Shown here piece by piece: positions 24,927 to 44,859 of a stretch of 64,000 bases of DNA. Source of the DNA: Leptodactylus fallax (Eukaryota; Chordata; Amphibia; Anura; Leptodactylidae); assembly GCA_947044405.1 (NCBI GenBank), contig CAMRHE010000021.1, forward strand, positions 6,742,501 through 6,806,500, given 5' to 3'. The notes under the pieces were generated by a model. The model saw nothing but the letters and a program-made list of their open reading frames with translations. It was not told the DNA's origin and did not search any database. Every line of letters begins with the position of its first letter. Position 1 is the first letter of the stretch. The translations under genes were made by a program, and so were the position numbers.

Positions 24927-26068
24927 TCCCTTCCCGCCTGAGAAATTGTTCGATTTTAGTTTTTCATTTTTGACTCCCCCCCCCCCCCTTCCAAACCCCA
25001 TAACTTTTTTATTTTCGTTCTCAGAGCCATATTAGAGCTTAATGTTTGCAGGAAAAATTGTTCTTCATAATGGTACCATTTATTATTCTGTACAATATAC
25101 TGGGAAGCTGGAAAAAAATTCAGAATGGGGTGGATCTGAAGAAAAAGTGCATTTGTGAGGCTTTCGTATGGGCTTCGTTTTTACAGCGTTCATACTGCAG
25201 CCAAAGTGACATATCATCTGTATTCTATGTTTCGGTACAATCCCAGGGATACCAAATTTATATGGTTTTATTTACATTTTAACCCCTTAACAAAATTCTG
25301 AAACTGTGCAAAAATTTTTTTCTAAAAGTCGCCATATTCATAGGGCGTCTTTTTTGCTGGGCCAGGTGTACTTTTTATTTATACAATTTTGGGGAATGTC
25401 TATTGCTTTGATCACTTTTTATTCAAATTTTTATCACAAACTTTAGATTTTTTTTTTCCTGCTACGGCGTTTACCGTACAGGAAAAATATTTCTATAGAT
25501 TTGTAGACCGGGCGTTTTTGGACACAGGGGTACCTAATGTGTATGTGTTTCACAGTATTTAAGTACTTTTATATGTGTTCTAGGAAAAGTGGGGTATTTG
25601 AATTTTTAATATATGTTTTTTTTTTTAACTTTTTTTTTTTTTTGCATTTATTAGACACCCTAGAGGTCTTGAACCCCAGGGGTCTTATCACTTATGCAAA
25701 GCATTATAATGCTAATGTATTGCAAAGCATGGCAAATTACTGGCGCTTCTATTGCGGGCTGCTTAGAGCAGCCCGCAAGAAAGAAATTACAGACAGGCCT
25801 GGGAACCTTCAAAAGACTCCTGGCTGTCATGGTAACGGGACGCCAATCCTGGAGCTTGCTCCAGGTGGCGGTGATCCCCGGCAAAATGGCGGCACCAGTG
25901 CGCCGCTGGCAAAATGGCGCCTCATTCATCTTTGACAGAGGCACCGAGTGGGTTAATGCCCGCAGTCAGTGTGGGCACTGATTGCGGGCATTAGCGCCGG
26001 GTGTCTGCTGTATAATATTTTAAATACTCGACATCCACCATATTATTACAGCGTATGTCGGGAAGGGG
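24927..26068. mobile_element. TTAA-flanked element with CCCTTCCCG ends, 1.1 kb
   Basis: TTAA is present at both sides (24923-24926 and 26069-26072). The left end is TCCCTTCCCGCCTGAG, and the right end read inverted is CCCCTTCCCGACATACGC. No transposase is visible. A partial inverted copy of the left third lies at 60008-60334, with matching blocks such as GGTGGATCTGAAGAAAAAGT and CAGCGTTCATACTGCAGCC. Confidence 0.65.
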
Positions 26069-26072
26069 TTAA

Positions 26073-27480
26073 ATACTAATACTTTCCATGGCCGCAATTA
26101 AAAATAAAAAACGTTATACTTACCGAGAGATGAGTCTCATCTGATTCATCTCTAGTGCTCCTGGCGCCTGCGCAGCTCTTCAGTGAAATCATGAAATTAC
26201 ACTTCAGCTTGACTAAACACGAGCAATAGGTCTGGAAAATTTGCAGAGAAGTTGGGGTATACTAATGCAGCTTCAGTAAAGAGCTAGGCAGGAGTTAGGT
26301 AACTATACACTTTTTTTTTTTAAATTGCCGCCACGGACAACATTAGGATATGGTTATTTGGGGCAATAAATCAACTGGTCCAGAAGGGGCTGTGGGTGGT
26401 TTAAAGGGGTTGTCCAGGAAATGGAGCAAACCATGGGGTGACCAGGAGTGGTATAAAATAAAGAAAATCATACTTGTCCCCGGTGTTCCAATGTCTGTTG
26501 CTGGTGCCTTTTTCCATGGCGCTTCTATAACTCCATGTACATGGAAATATCATCAGCAAGGCTAGATGCACAATAAATCCTTCCCAATCAGAAATTTAAT
26601 AGCTTTTACATATTAGATACATGCTAGAATCTAAATCACTCGCACATTTACTAAGATCTTTGTCTCCTTTGGGAGATAAGCATTTCCAGTGGTGTCTAGC
26701 TAATCTCCCTCCTTTTTCCAATAAGGTCATGTTTATGGGGAACTCTTGCATAATGCCAGCTTTTGTCTCCTCTCCTGCTCAGTTTTTTTTCACTTCTTCT
26801 CTATATTGCCATACTATTACACATGATGTAAAATGATATTCATGCTATTCTCTACTTCAAAATACCAGGTTTAGAATGTGAATAGAGAATAGTCTTAGTA
26901 TCATGGTGAATTCCAGAGAAGAATACCAAGTGAAGTAACTAGCTCCATTGTTTGGAACTGCGTCATACTACCTTGTAATACAAGCATTGCTTCTTTCACT
27001 AGAGAATAAGAATAATCCATAAAATGGATGAGAAGTAAAAGGCCACGAAATAAATACATTTTTTTGGATGTTATTGCTTTCAGAATAATGTAAAGAATGC
27101 CCCCTTCTCCATAAACAATTACTATCCATAGAGCAGGGGTATTTTCAGATCATAATATGTCATGCCAGGTAAGCCCCAAGAAAATCAGCCTGTTATTTTG
27201 ACGTGTGTTGCTCATAGGGCTACACTGGGTCACCTCAGATCCAGATTCCTACTAGCAATGGCATCCTAAGATTTTTACCACTTCCAAGATCTCAGCTTGC
27301 TGTTGCTGAAAAACCTTATATGGTTGGTTACAATTATATTCAGTCTAGATAACATTCAGAAACAGAAAATCATTCTTCCAAAAGCTACTTCTCTCAAAAG
27401 AAAAATATCAAGGATCAGCTGATATTCTGCTGTAAATACAGAGATTAGACTGCAGGGTTATTTTCTCTGATAAAGCCCTC
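26073..27480. other. Intergenic sequence between GABARAPL2 and TMEM231, largely unassigned
   Basis: A half MITE end (AAAGGGGTTGTCCAGGAAAT) starts at about 26403. The rest is A/T-rich with no splice-consistent coding. A downstream exon of the minus-strand candidate at 28348-28461 might be expected here, but I could not find one. Confidence 0.4.
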
Positions 27481-27539
27481 CTTCAGACGGTTTGGAAGAA
27501 TTATTGACTGGAGAAAAAAAAGGTGAGAGCTATCATGAG

Positions 27540-28066
27540 TCCTGTGTCATGCCAACTTTAAAGCATCCCAAGACTATTCTTGTACAAGGTTGCTTTTTAT
27601 CCAAAGGAGTGGGCTAACTCACAATTTTGTCTAACAACACTGCCATGAATAAAGAATGGTCTTAACATCTTCTAGGAGCAATTCTTCCAATGATCCAACA
27701 GCAATCTGGTGAAGAACAATGCTTTTTCCAGGAAGGTGGAGCACCATGTCACAAGGCAAAAGTGATGACTAAATGGTGTTGTAAACAAAACATTGAAATT
27801 TTCCGTCCAAGAACCTATAGTCGGTCCTCAAAAAGTGAGTGGACAAACAAAAACTCAGAAATTATGCTAAACTCCAAGCAAAGGTAGGCAAGAATGGATT
27901 GTCATCAGTCAGGACTTGGCCCACAAGCTGCTATCCAGCGTGCCAGGGCGAATTGCAAGTCATGAAAAATAAGGGTCAATACATTAAACATAGACTAGAC
28001 AGTGTAAGGATACACCAGATTTATCATCCAGAATCAGCCACTGTGATAAAGCTGGGGCATTTTGCC
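27540..28066 (+). pseudogene. Old Tc1/mariner transposase relic
   Basis: The + strand reads FFQEGGAPCHKAKVMTKWCC, the region around the second catalytic aspartate in some Tc1/mariner transposases (here the acidic residue is not retained). It continues with IEIFRPRTYSRSSKSEW, a decayed form of the usual proline-rich stretch before the catalytic glutamate, and ends with KNKGQYIKH. Stops and shifts interrupt it throughout. No intact TIRs were found. Confidence 0.6.
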
Positions 28067-28201
28067 TAAATTTGCACTTCATAACTATGGTATTAGTAAT
28101 TCTTTTATTAGTAAATATGGATCACATGGAGCAACAGCTGAACATGGCCAAACCCCTGCCTACCTGCGGTGGTTAATGGTCACATGATTTTAATGGGTTG
28201 G

Positions 28202-28339
28202 CTAGGGCTACACAGCAACTTTGGCCGCTATTCCCTTCACATGACCAAAGCTCACTGGGTCACCCTGCGACTATTTCACTCATGTTAGTGACTGGGTCAT
28301 AGGATGGGAGCCATGGCCAAAGTGGCTGTGTAGCCCTAG
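28202..28339. mobile_element. Small MITE with GGGCTACACAGC ends
   Basis: AGGGCTACACAGCAACTTTGG at the left (28206 onward) is inverted at the right as CCAAAGTGGCTGTGTAGCCCT. It abuts the donor side of the candidate minus-strand exon at 28348. Confidence 0.6.
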
Positions 28340-28347
28340 GCTAATAC

Positions 28348-28461
28348 CTCAGTGACATCATACTGTACAAGAGGCTCAATGGTCCCATCACTAAATAAAA
28401 GAAAAGCAACAATCTCATGCCGTGTTATGTTTGGGTATGTAGTAGCTTCCAGCTCTGACAT
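28348..28461 (-). CDS. Candidate first coding exon of an unidentified gene
   Basis: On the minus strand an ATG at 28461 opens 38 codons (MSELEATTYPNITRHEIVAF then LLFSDGTIEPLVQYDVTE) that end exactly at a GTATTA donor. The peptide has a conserved-looking, non-repetitive composition. The sequence upstream has a possible ZNF143/SBS-like CTACTCCCAGGATAC (28529-28543) and an X-box-like site 258 bp from the ATG. I do not recognise the protein and found no second exon in 22.8-28.3 kb. The alternatives are a chance frame (the upstream in-frame codons are also open) or an exon of a gene lost or degraded in this lineage. No function is assigned. Confidence 0.35.
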
Positions 28462-28718
28462 GCGATACTGCAGACAGCTACACGCTGCTCCTGTCCAAGC
28501 GTCATGTAATGCTTTGCAGCCGTAGAACAACTACTCCCAGGATACTTTGACAACTATGAAGAACCCCTCAAACCACCGAGATATATATAGTGACACACAT
28601 CTAGACTGTAGCAATGGCTGTGATACTGCACCTTATAGGCTGCCTAATATCACGTGTTTAGCAATCTCTTCCGCTTTGCTGCATGTCATTTACCTAATAT
28701 TTCCGGTTGATGGCGTCC

Positions 28719-28732
28719 GTTGCTATGGAGAC
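28719..28732. promoter_or_regulatory. X-box-like RFX site between the minus-strand candidate exon and TMEM231
   Basis: GTTGCTATGGAGAC matches the ciliary X-box consensus GTHNYYATRRNAAC at all but one defined position. It sits in a locally CpG-rich patch (about 28705-28750), 623 bp upstream of the TMEM231 ATG and 258 bp upstream of the minus-strand candidate ATG. TMEM231 is a ciliary transition-zone gene, so RFX control is expected from the literature; the site itself is a motif match only. Confidence 0.5.
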
Positions 28733-28839
28733 ACCAGAGCGGCGACCGCGCATTTAGAAGCAGCTAGATGTGGTAAACGGCATCACATGTCCTCTACTCA
28801 TCTAAATATAATCACAAGATGCCGGAGGCAGCAAATAGA

Positions 28840-29135
28840 GAGATACACAGGAGAGGTGTACGGAGCTGTATAGAAGGGCACAGATAGATGTATATTCATA
28901 AACAGGAGGAGTAATACGGTAGTTGTATTGTGGGGGGAAGTATACAGAGATACATATGCTGGGTGTACTCTATAAAGGTACACTGGAGAATGTTTATGGA
29001 GATACACAGGAGGGGTATATAGATGTACACTCGGGGAGATACACAGGAGCAGGTATATAGAAGTACACTGGCTATGGTGTATAGAAGTGCATAGTAAGAT
29101 ATGTATAGAGATATAGTGCATAGCTATAAGGTAAT
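28840..29135. repeat. Degenerate tandem repeat, unit about 30-36 bp
   Basis: AGATACACAGGAGAGGTGTA, AGATACACAGGAGGGGTATA, AGATACACAGGAGCAGGTAT and related ATAGAAGTACACTGG blocks recur in order. The array lies between the X-box and the TMEM231 start codon, so it would fall in the promoter or 5' untranslated region. Confidence 0.65.
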
Positions 29136-29354
29136 GTACAGGAATTAGAGGCTCCTGCATAGAACAGAATACATATCCTATGAGACACCATATGGTATAG
29201 GTGGTGGGTGGGGAGGTCTTATATTCTCCTCCATTTCCAATCTGAATTTTACTATTACACTTATGTAGGAGGATTTATGTGAAAAGCAAGAAGAGAGTTC
29301 AGACACTAAAAGGAGTAACCCCTTTGAAGTTGCGGACACCCCAGCATCTCCACA

Positions 29355-38631
<9,277 letters not shown>

Positions 38632-38822
38632 TGTCAGCTCTACTGTATTCCTACCATAGATTAGGCTGGTTTTAGTAAAGTCTTAAGGATTTTCCTACTG
38701 ATTTTGTATTTTTTTTTTTTATCTTTTTAACTGACAGTTTGCTTTATACAAATTTTATTAAGACTATTTTTTCATTTTTGAAATCAACTGACTTGTGACA
38801 CATTGTGCTTTAGTATATTTAA

Positions 38823-39140
38823 AGAGTTATTCCCATCACACAAAGTGAAATCACATTGCTAGGATATGCCATCATTTTGTGATCAGTGGGGGGACCCAAC
38901 TAAAAGGACCCCCACCAAACCTGAAAATGAAGGGGCTGCATCGCTGGATCACAACTTCTCCCTGCACAGCCATTCTCCAGCCACTCACAGGGAATACTTT
39001 AACTAAAGCTCTTGGACCTCCACTGATCCTGAGAATATAGGAGCTACATTGTTGTTGCAGTGCCATTGTGCGTTACAGAAAAATTGGTGGGATTCAATCT
39101 CTGTAGTGATTGCATCACATTATAAGATGGAAATAACCCT
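38823..39140. mobile_element. TTAA-type MITE, approximate ends
   Basis: TTAA then AGAGTTATTCCCATCACAC at the left, and ATGGAAATAACCCTT near the right. Inner inverted blocks include TTTTGTGATCAGTGGGG and CTCCACTGATCCTGAG. Right boundary uncertain. The following 39150-39930 contains no feature that I can name beyond short homopolymers. Confidence 0.45.
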
Positions 39141-39956
39141 TCAACATCTTCTGGTACATCACAAGATAATACCTTTGAAGGTTAATAAACTGGTCCTCAT
39201 ACTAAATGGAGCCCCCAGAGTGAACCCTCTCAGTTATGGCTGTAGTTTTTCTGTAACTCATGGTGTGTGACATAGAAGTAATTTAGGGTTATAACATGTT
39301 TGATCTTGTGATCTTTGTGTATGGTTTATGCATTTCTATCTCTATGGTCAGCTTTACTTAGCTTTATCTGCTCATAAATCAAATATAAAATCAGGTATCA
39401 GAAAACACAGAAAAGTGTACTTCTCTTAGGATAACTGGAGCTTAGTACACCGGTCTTGATAAACCTTGTGCTGTTGGAGGATGTATCTTGTCATAAATAA
39501 GGTGCATCCACCTCGTAGCTGGTGTAGATTTTGAGTGTCATTTGCATCAGTTATCTGGTGTAAATTATCATAGATCTTGTGGGGTTGGGGCACCCCGACA
39601 ACCCACTCTCCTTCAGAAAAGTGGTAAAGGTGGCATAAAATTTTTTTTTTTATTTTACACCACAAAAGTGGGGTAGAATGTTAATAAGTTTGTCCCACTG
39701 TGCTTTCCATTCCTTAAGTAAGAGCGATATCACAGATTCTTTAAAGGGAATCTACATGCAAGAAAATCACCTCTAAACCACTATACTGTTGCAGGGGCCA
39801 TAAGTGACCTAATGCACATATCTTTTTTTGTGTCAAATCTCTGTGTAATCTCAGTGCAATGTCAGGAAATATTACTTTACTGAAATAGTAGTTGAGATTT
39901 GGAACAAACTTCCTGCAGTTGTAGTTGGGAAACCTACAGTACTGGAATTTAAAGGG

Positions 39957-40260
39957 GTTGCTTGGTGAGTATTTATTCACTTACCTGGCCCCAGGGATGC
40001 TATTGATGGACCCGTGGGTTCCGGCGATGTCACGACCACTGGGTTATGTGATCGGAGGCAGCGCCTGGCTCCCCGAGTTGCTCCACCCACTCCTCCCTTA
40101 GCTCACAGGTAATGAACTACCTGTGCCATGAGGGCTGGCTTTGCTGTAGTTAGCCAGCCCTCCATAGCACAGAATATTAATTACCTGTGAGATTGGGTAA
40201 CAAGGGGGTGGAGTGACCCAGGGAACCGAATGATGCTTCTGATCACATGACCAGACCATG
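39957..40260. repeat. MITE-like segment with a central hairpin
   Basis: AGGGGTTGCTTGGTGAGTAT follows TTTAA. A hairpin pairs CTCACAGGTAATGAACTACC / GGCTGGCTTTGCTG with TAGCCAGCC / TAATTACCTGTGAG. Confidence 0.45.
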
Positions 40261-40710
40261 GACTTTTAATCTGTATGCAAATAAGCTTTTCTGTGCACCT
40301 GAGGTGAGGCCAGAATACCTGTTTTTGCTGTGGTCATCTGACATTGGGATCAGAGGCCGTAATCTGAAACTCCTGATCCCCAATGCAAAATCTGTAATGG
40401 GGCTCCTACTTACACTGTGTCATTTAGAAGAGTGGTGTATTTTATGGACCGAGAGTCATTTTGGGCCCTCTCAGGGTCCAGGGCCCAGTAGCGACTGCTA
40501 CCTCTGCAGCTTCTATAGCTACACCCCTGTTTGGGACCTGTCAACCTTTTTAGTGGGTGGTAGCTACAGGCAAAAATTGGTACTCTGGCAGGCACTGCCA
40601 CGCACGCCCTGGATGAACTGAACAGTTCATTTGGATATGGATTAAAAGTAAATTTTCTTAGTAGCATGATTGCACTTTGACACAAAAATGGTATCTTCAC
40701 TATGGCAGCA

Positions 40711-40918
40711 ATGGCCTTTACACTGGGACGGAAACGCAGCTTTTTTTGTTGCACATTTTGCTGTGGCTTTTTGAGCCAAAGGAAGGAATGGGTTGAGAAG
40801 AGGGGAGAAGTATAAGTGCTGCCTTTATATTACCCATTCCCTTTGTTGCCATTACTGGATTTGGCTCAAAAAACTGCGACAATAAAAACTGCTTTTCCGC
40901 AACATGGGGCCTCAGCCT
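40711..40918. mobile_element. MITE, CGTGGGGCCTTAGCCT family, copy
   Basis: GGGACGGAAACGCAGCTTTT at the left is mirrored by ACTGCTTTTCCGCAACATGG and GGCCTCAGCCT at the right. It is immediately adjacent to the next copy at 40920. Confidence 0.65.
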
Positions 40919-40919
40919 T

Positions 40920-41228
40920 AGGCAAGGGCTCCACGTGGCGGAAATGCTGCAGAGAAAAAAAATGCATTGTTTTACAGTCACAGCAAAGTGGATGGTATTC
41001 CAGCGAATCCCATCTCCACTTTGTGGGAAAATATGCGGTGTGGACACGGTGATTTCCAAAACCGTCACGGTTTTGGAAATGGAAGCATGTCAAATATATC
41101 TATGGAAACACAGTAAACCTCGCCAAACTTTCCGTGCAAAGCACTGCCGGAAGAACCGCAATGCATTGCTGCCATGGCTTTTCCAGCAGCACTTTTTTGC
41201 TGCGGGACACCACGTAGAGCCTTAGCCT
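40920..41228. mobile_element. MITE, CGTGGGGCCTTAGCCT family, longer variant
   Basis: AGGCAAGGGCTCCACGTGG at the left, CACGTAGAGCCTTAGCCT at the right. Its centre contains GTGATTTCCAAAACCGTCAC against GTTTTGGAAAT. Same variant type as the interrupted copy at 42312-44193. Confidence 0.65.
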
Positions 41229-41234
41229 TAAGTG

Positions 41235-41610
41235 GATTTCCGTTGCCAAATGGAATTTTCATACAGATGACCACTCCACAGGATAGGTTATTATTGTATG
41301 TTATGTTGGGTTCTGACCCCGCACAAATCAGCTAGAAGCTGGTGCAGTGGACGGGATGCACATGTCTGCTCTTATTCAAGGAATAGGAGAAGTGCTGTAA
41401 TTTCTCAGAACCACCATTATGCAGTGGTCTTGACTAGAAACAGGCTGCAAGCACTCGCCGTCCACTGTACCAGCTTCCAGCGCCTGAAGGCATCTGGAAC
41501 AGGTTATCTGTGTGGGGTCACATGTATCACATACTGAAGACCTACCCTGTGGATATTTCATCAGTATGAAAGAATCCATTTGGGACCAAACAACCGCTTT
41601 AAGTGACTTA
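41235..41610. repeat. MITE-like repeat with GAAGCTGG/CCAGCTTC inverted blocks
   Basis: AGCTAGAAGCTGGTGCAGTGGACGG-type wording at 41330 is opposed by CGTCCACTGTACCAGCTTCC at 41459. The ends are CACAGGATAGGTTATT and CCTACCCTGTGGATA. Non-coding. Confidence 0.5.
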
Positions 41611-41861
41611 GAAGTGGTTTTGTTGTGGTTGACTCCCCTTTAAATGTTAAAGTAGGCACATCAGTACTTGCTGTAACCCTTTACGGACATCTGATAAGTA
41701 CACTGTCTATCACTGAGCAGTCATTTCTTTTATGTTTTAAATATAACTTTTGTGTTGTCTACTTTTCATGTTTCTTTTTCAAACAAAGTATTTTTTGCTG
41801 ATAAATTATGTAAATTAAATTGTTTGTAAGGAAAGATTTTGTACCACTTTTATATGAGTTC

Positions 41862-41867
41862 AATAAA
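41862..41867 (+). promoter_or_regulatory. Possible poly(A) signal AATAAA
   Basis: AATAAAAAAGATTTTATT in an A/T-rich stretch 3.2 kb after the TMEM231 stop. It resembles a gene 3' end but could belong to a repeat. No nearer AATAAA was noticed. Confidence 0.2.
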
Positions 41868-42475
41868 AAAGATTTTATTTCTGCGTTTTATTTCCCAAAT
41901 TTTTCAAGATTGTTATAGTAACCGTATATTTTCTCACTTTTTTTTTGTCTTTACAACGGGTATTTTCTGGCGTACTTTGCTCCAAAAATTTCGGGGGGGG
42001 GGGAGAAGAACAAACATACCGAGAATCATGGCATTCTATGAGAAGGTCAAGACGAAAGATGGATTCCATAGCTCGAGACACATTGTTTGTAGCAGTAGTT
42101 GTAACACATAGCGTTATCACCTAAATCAAACAGTATTTCCACCTTGTGAATCGGTACTCTGTCACTGCTTTTTAGAGCAACGAGTGCATTATCGCTTACC
42201 TCTTTGGAGTAATGACAATGCCCTTTTTGCTCCAAATGACTCATTTGCATTTTGATAACAATGGCGATATCTCAGCAATGGAGGCATAGATTCACAAGGG
42301 AAAACACTGTGAGGCCGGGGCCCCACATAGCGTAAATGCAGAGGTAGAAACGTCATGGTTTTTGCCTGTACCTGCAAAGTGGATGGGATTCTGGCTAAAC
42401 CCAGAAAAAACCGTTGCGTTTTTTAAATCTCAGCATGTCAATTATACCTACGGAAACTCTGGCATTTTTCATATA

Positions 42476-44079
42476 CAGTGGGGAAAAAAAGTATTTAGTC
42501 AGCCACCAATTATGCAAGTTCTCCCATTTAAAAAGATGAGGTCGGCCTGTAATTGTCACCATAGGTAGACCTCAACTATGAGAGACAAAATGAGAAAACA
42601 AATCCAGAAAATCACACTGTCTGATTTTTAAAGAATTTATTTGCAAATTATTGTGGAAAATACGTATTTGGTCAATAACAAAAATTAATCTCAATACTTT
42701 GTTATATATCCTTTGTTGGAAATGACAGAGGTCAAACGTTTTCTGTAAATCTTCACAAGGTTGGCACACACTGTTGCTGGTATCTTGGCCCATTCCTCCA
42801 TGCAGATCTCCTCTAGAGCTGTGATGTTTCGGGGCTGTCGCTGGGCAACACGGACTTTCAACTCCCTCCAAAGGTTTTCTATAGGGTTGAGATCTTGAGA
42901 CTGGCTAGACCACTCCAGGACATTGAAACGCTTCTTACGAAGCCACTCCTTCGTTGCTCTGGCAGTGTGTGCTTGGGATCATTGTAATGCTGAAAGACCC
43001 AGCCACGTTTCATCTTGAATGGCCTTGCTGATGGAAGGAGGTTTGCACTCAAAATCTCACGATACATGGCCCCATTCATTCTTTCATGTACACGGATCAG
43101 TCGTCCTGGTCCCTTTGTAGAGAAACAGCCCCAAAGCATGATGTTGCCACCCCCATGTTTCACAGTAGATATGGTGTTCTTTGGATGCAACTCAGCATTC
43201 ACTCTCCTCCAAACACGACGAGTTGTGTTTCTACCAAACAGTTCTACTTTGGTTTCATCTGACCATATGACATTCTCCCAATACTCTTCTGGAACATCCA
43301 AATGCTCTCTAGCAAACTTCAGATGGGCCCGGTTTGTACTGGCTTAAGCAGGGGGACACGTCTGGCACTGCAGGATCTGAGTCCCTGGCGGCGTAGTGTG
43401 TTACTGACGGTAGCCTTTGTTACGTTAGTCCCAGATTTCTGCAGGTCATTCACTAGGTCCCCCGTGTGGTTCTGGGATTTTTGCTCACCGTTCTTGTGAT
43501 CATTTTGACCCCACGGGGTGAGATCTTGCGAGGAGTCCCTGATCGAAGGAAATTATCAGTGGTCTTGTATGTCTTCCATTTTCTAATTATTGCTCCCACA
43601 GTTGATTTCTTCACACCAAGCTGCTTGCCTATTGCAGATTCAGTCTTCCCAGCCTGGTGCAGGTCTACAATTTTGTTTCTGGTGTCCTTCCACAGCTCTT
43701 TGGTCTTCACCATAGTGGAGTTTGGAGTGTGACTGTTTGAGGTTGTGGACAGGTGTCTTTTATACTGATAACAATGTCAAACAGGTGCCATTACTACAGG
43801 TAATGAGTGGAGGACAGAGGAGCCTCTTAAAGAAGAAGTTACAGGTCTGTGAGAGCCAGAAATCTTGCCTGTTTGTAGGCGACCAAATACTTATTTTCCA
43901 CCATAATTTGCAAATAAATTCTTAAAAAATCAGACAATGTGATTTTCTAGATATGTTTTCTCATTTTGGCTCTCATAGTTGAGGTCTACCTATGATGACA
44001 AGTACAGGCCTCTCTCATCTTTTTAAGTGGGAGAACTTGCACAATTGGTGGCTGACTAAATACTTTTTTTTCCCCACTG
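42476..44079 (-). mobile_element. Tc1/mariner element, family 3 (CAGTGGGGAAAAAAAGTATT), 1604 bp
   Basis: TA flanks both ends. The TIRs are CAGTGGGGAAAAAAAGTATT and its inverse, with inner CCAAATACTTATTTTCCACC-type repeats. The transposase on the minus strand is degenerate (next entry). Inserted in a MITE that is itself inside a MITE. Confidence 0.92.
42879..43713 (-). pseudogene. Degenerate Tc1-type transposase (family 3)
   Basis: [20 protein letters not shown] at 43713 begins the paired-like DNA-binding domain. [12 protein letters not shown] is the basic hook. The frame is lost at about 43455. The catalytic part resumes at 43301 with [32 protein letters not shown] and [13 protein letters not shown], where Tyr replaces the aspartate-bearing Gln-Asp context, then loses frame again before the DPNPIE-type region. 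Inactive. Confidence 0.85.
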
Positions 44080-44322
44080 TAGGTATAATTAAAGCAGAAA
44101 GTCCACAGAGGAAAGCTGAAAAGCGATGTGTTTCTGCCGTGGTTTTTCCAGCAGGGCTTTTTGGCTGCGGTTCACTACGTGGGGACTTAGCCTAAGATAG
44201 GTTAGGTTCACCTGAATCAATCTGTGGGGCTGGGTTGATATGCATGGTTTTAGTTACAGACTCCCTTTAAATATAAAGTAGAATATCTCTTTAAGAAGCA
44301 ATTCCAGACAAAATTGCTCTTT

Positions 44323-44512
44323 AAGGCTCAAAAAACCGCAGCAAAATCTGCAACAAAAAAAGCTGTGTTTCTGCAACGCGGGGCCTAGGTATTTAATGTC
44401 ACACTCTCTGGATAATGTCTGGCTGTTTATCATCTCAGATCCATTGCAGCCTAGCTATGACTAGGCTTATCAGTATTACCTACAGTAAGTTTAGGAAGTC
44501 TGATCTTCACTT
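44323..44512. repeat. Duplicated segment, copy 1 (of 45479-45680)
   Basis: CTCAAAAAACCGCAGCAAAA, GCTGTGTTTCTGCAACGCGG, TAATGTCTGGCTGTTTATCA and CCTACAGTAAGTTTAGGAAG recur in the same order and orientation at 45479-45680. The copy includes a half MITE plus about 130 bp of otherwise unique sequence. Confidence 0.75.
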
Positions 44513-44603
44513 TCCTTCTCAATTACAATATAACCACACAGAACACAAATAAATATGTTAATGCCATACAACCATATCTATGGCTATCTTAAAGGGGTTG
44601 TCT

Positions 44604-44850
44604 GGGATAAATTGATAATTAAAATTTAAGTTAACTCCCCTCCACCGACCTTTTAAATTACTTAGTTTTAAAAAAAATATTATATTTAAAAATCTAATAT
44701 ATTTTTCTAGATGCCAGGGGTGGTCATGTGACTGCCCCAGGCACATTTTCCGGTGACGTTACGGGAAACTTGTAGTTCCCCTTCTGGAAACGGACTACAG
44801 TTAGCTACACTAACTCAACCCTCACCACACCATCAAACTTACCTGTCTTA
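44604..44850. mobile_element. AGGGG MITE family, left part only
   Basis: AGGGGTTGTCTGGGATAAAT after TTAA, then ATTTTCCGGTGACGTTACGG and CCCTTCTGGAAACGG. It is cut off at the VNTR that begins near 44860. Confidence 0.55.
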
Positions 44851-44859
44851 CGCGCAATC

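Larger units (their letters stand above)
42312..44193. mobile_element. MITE of the CGTGGGGCCTTAGCCT family, split by a Tc1
   Basis: Left end AGGCCGGGGCCCCACATAGC (42312) and right end CACTACGTGGGGACTTAGCCT (44193). Inner parts GTCAATTATACCTACGG and CCGTGGTTTTTCCAGCAGGG fit the other long variants. The Tc1 at 42476-44079 sits in its middle at a TA. Confidence 0.75.
42108..44266. mobile_element. TTAA-type palindromic MITE (35446 family), split by nested insertions
   Basis: The left part (42108-42311) has GAATCGGTACTCTGTCACTG, AATGACTCATTTGCATTTTG and ATTCACAAGGGAAAACACTG. The right part (44194-44266) has GTTCACCTGAATCAATCTG and CAGACTCCCT before TTAA. Both match the intact copy at 35446-35781 in order. 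The gap is filled by another MITE. Confidence 0.7.

Noticed and set aside
27690..28069. 65- and 76-codon frames as a small host gene
   Set aside because: Content (FFQEGGAPCHKAK) is a decayed Tc1/mariner transposase.
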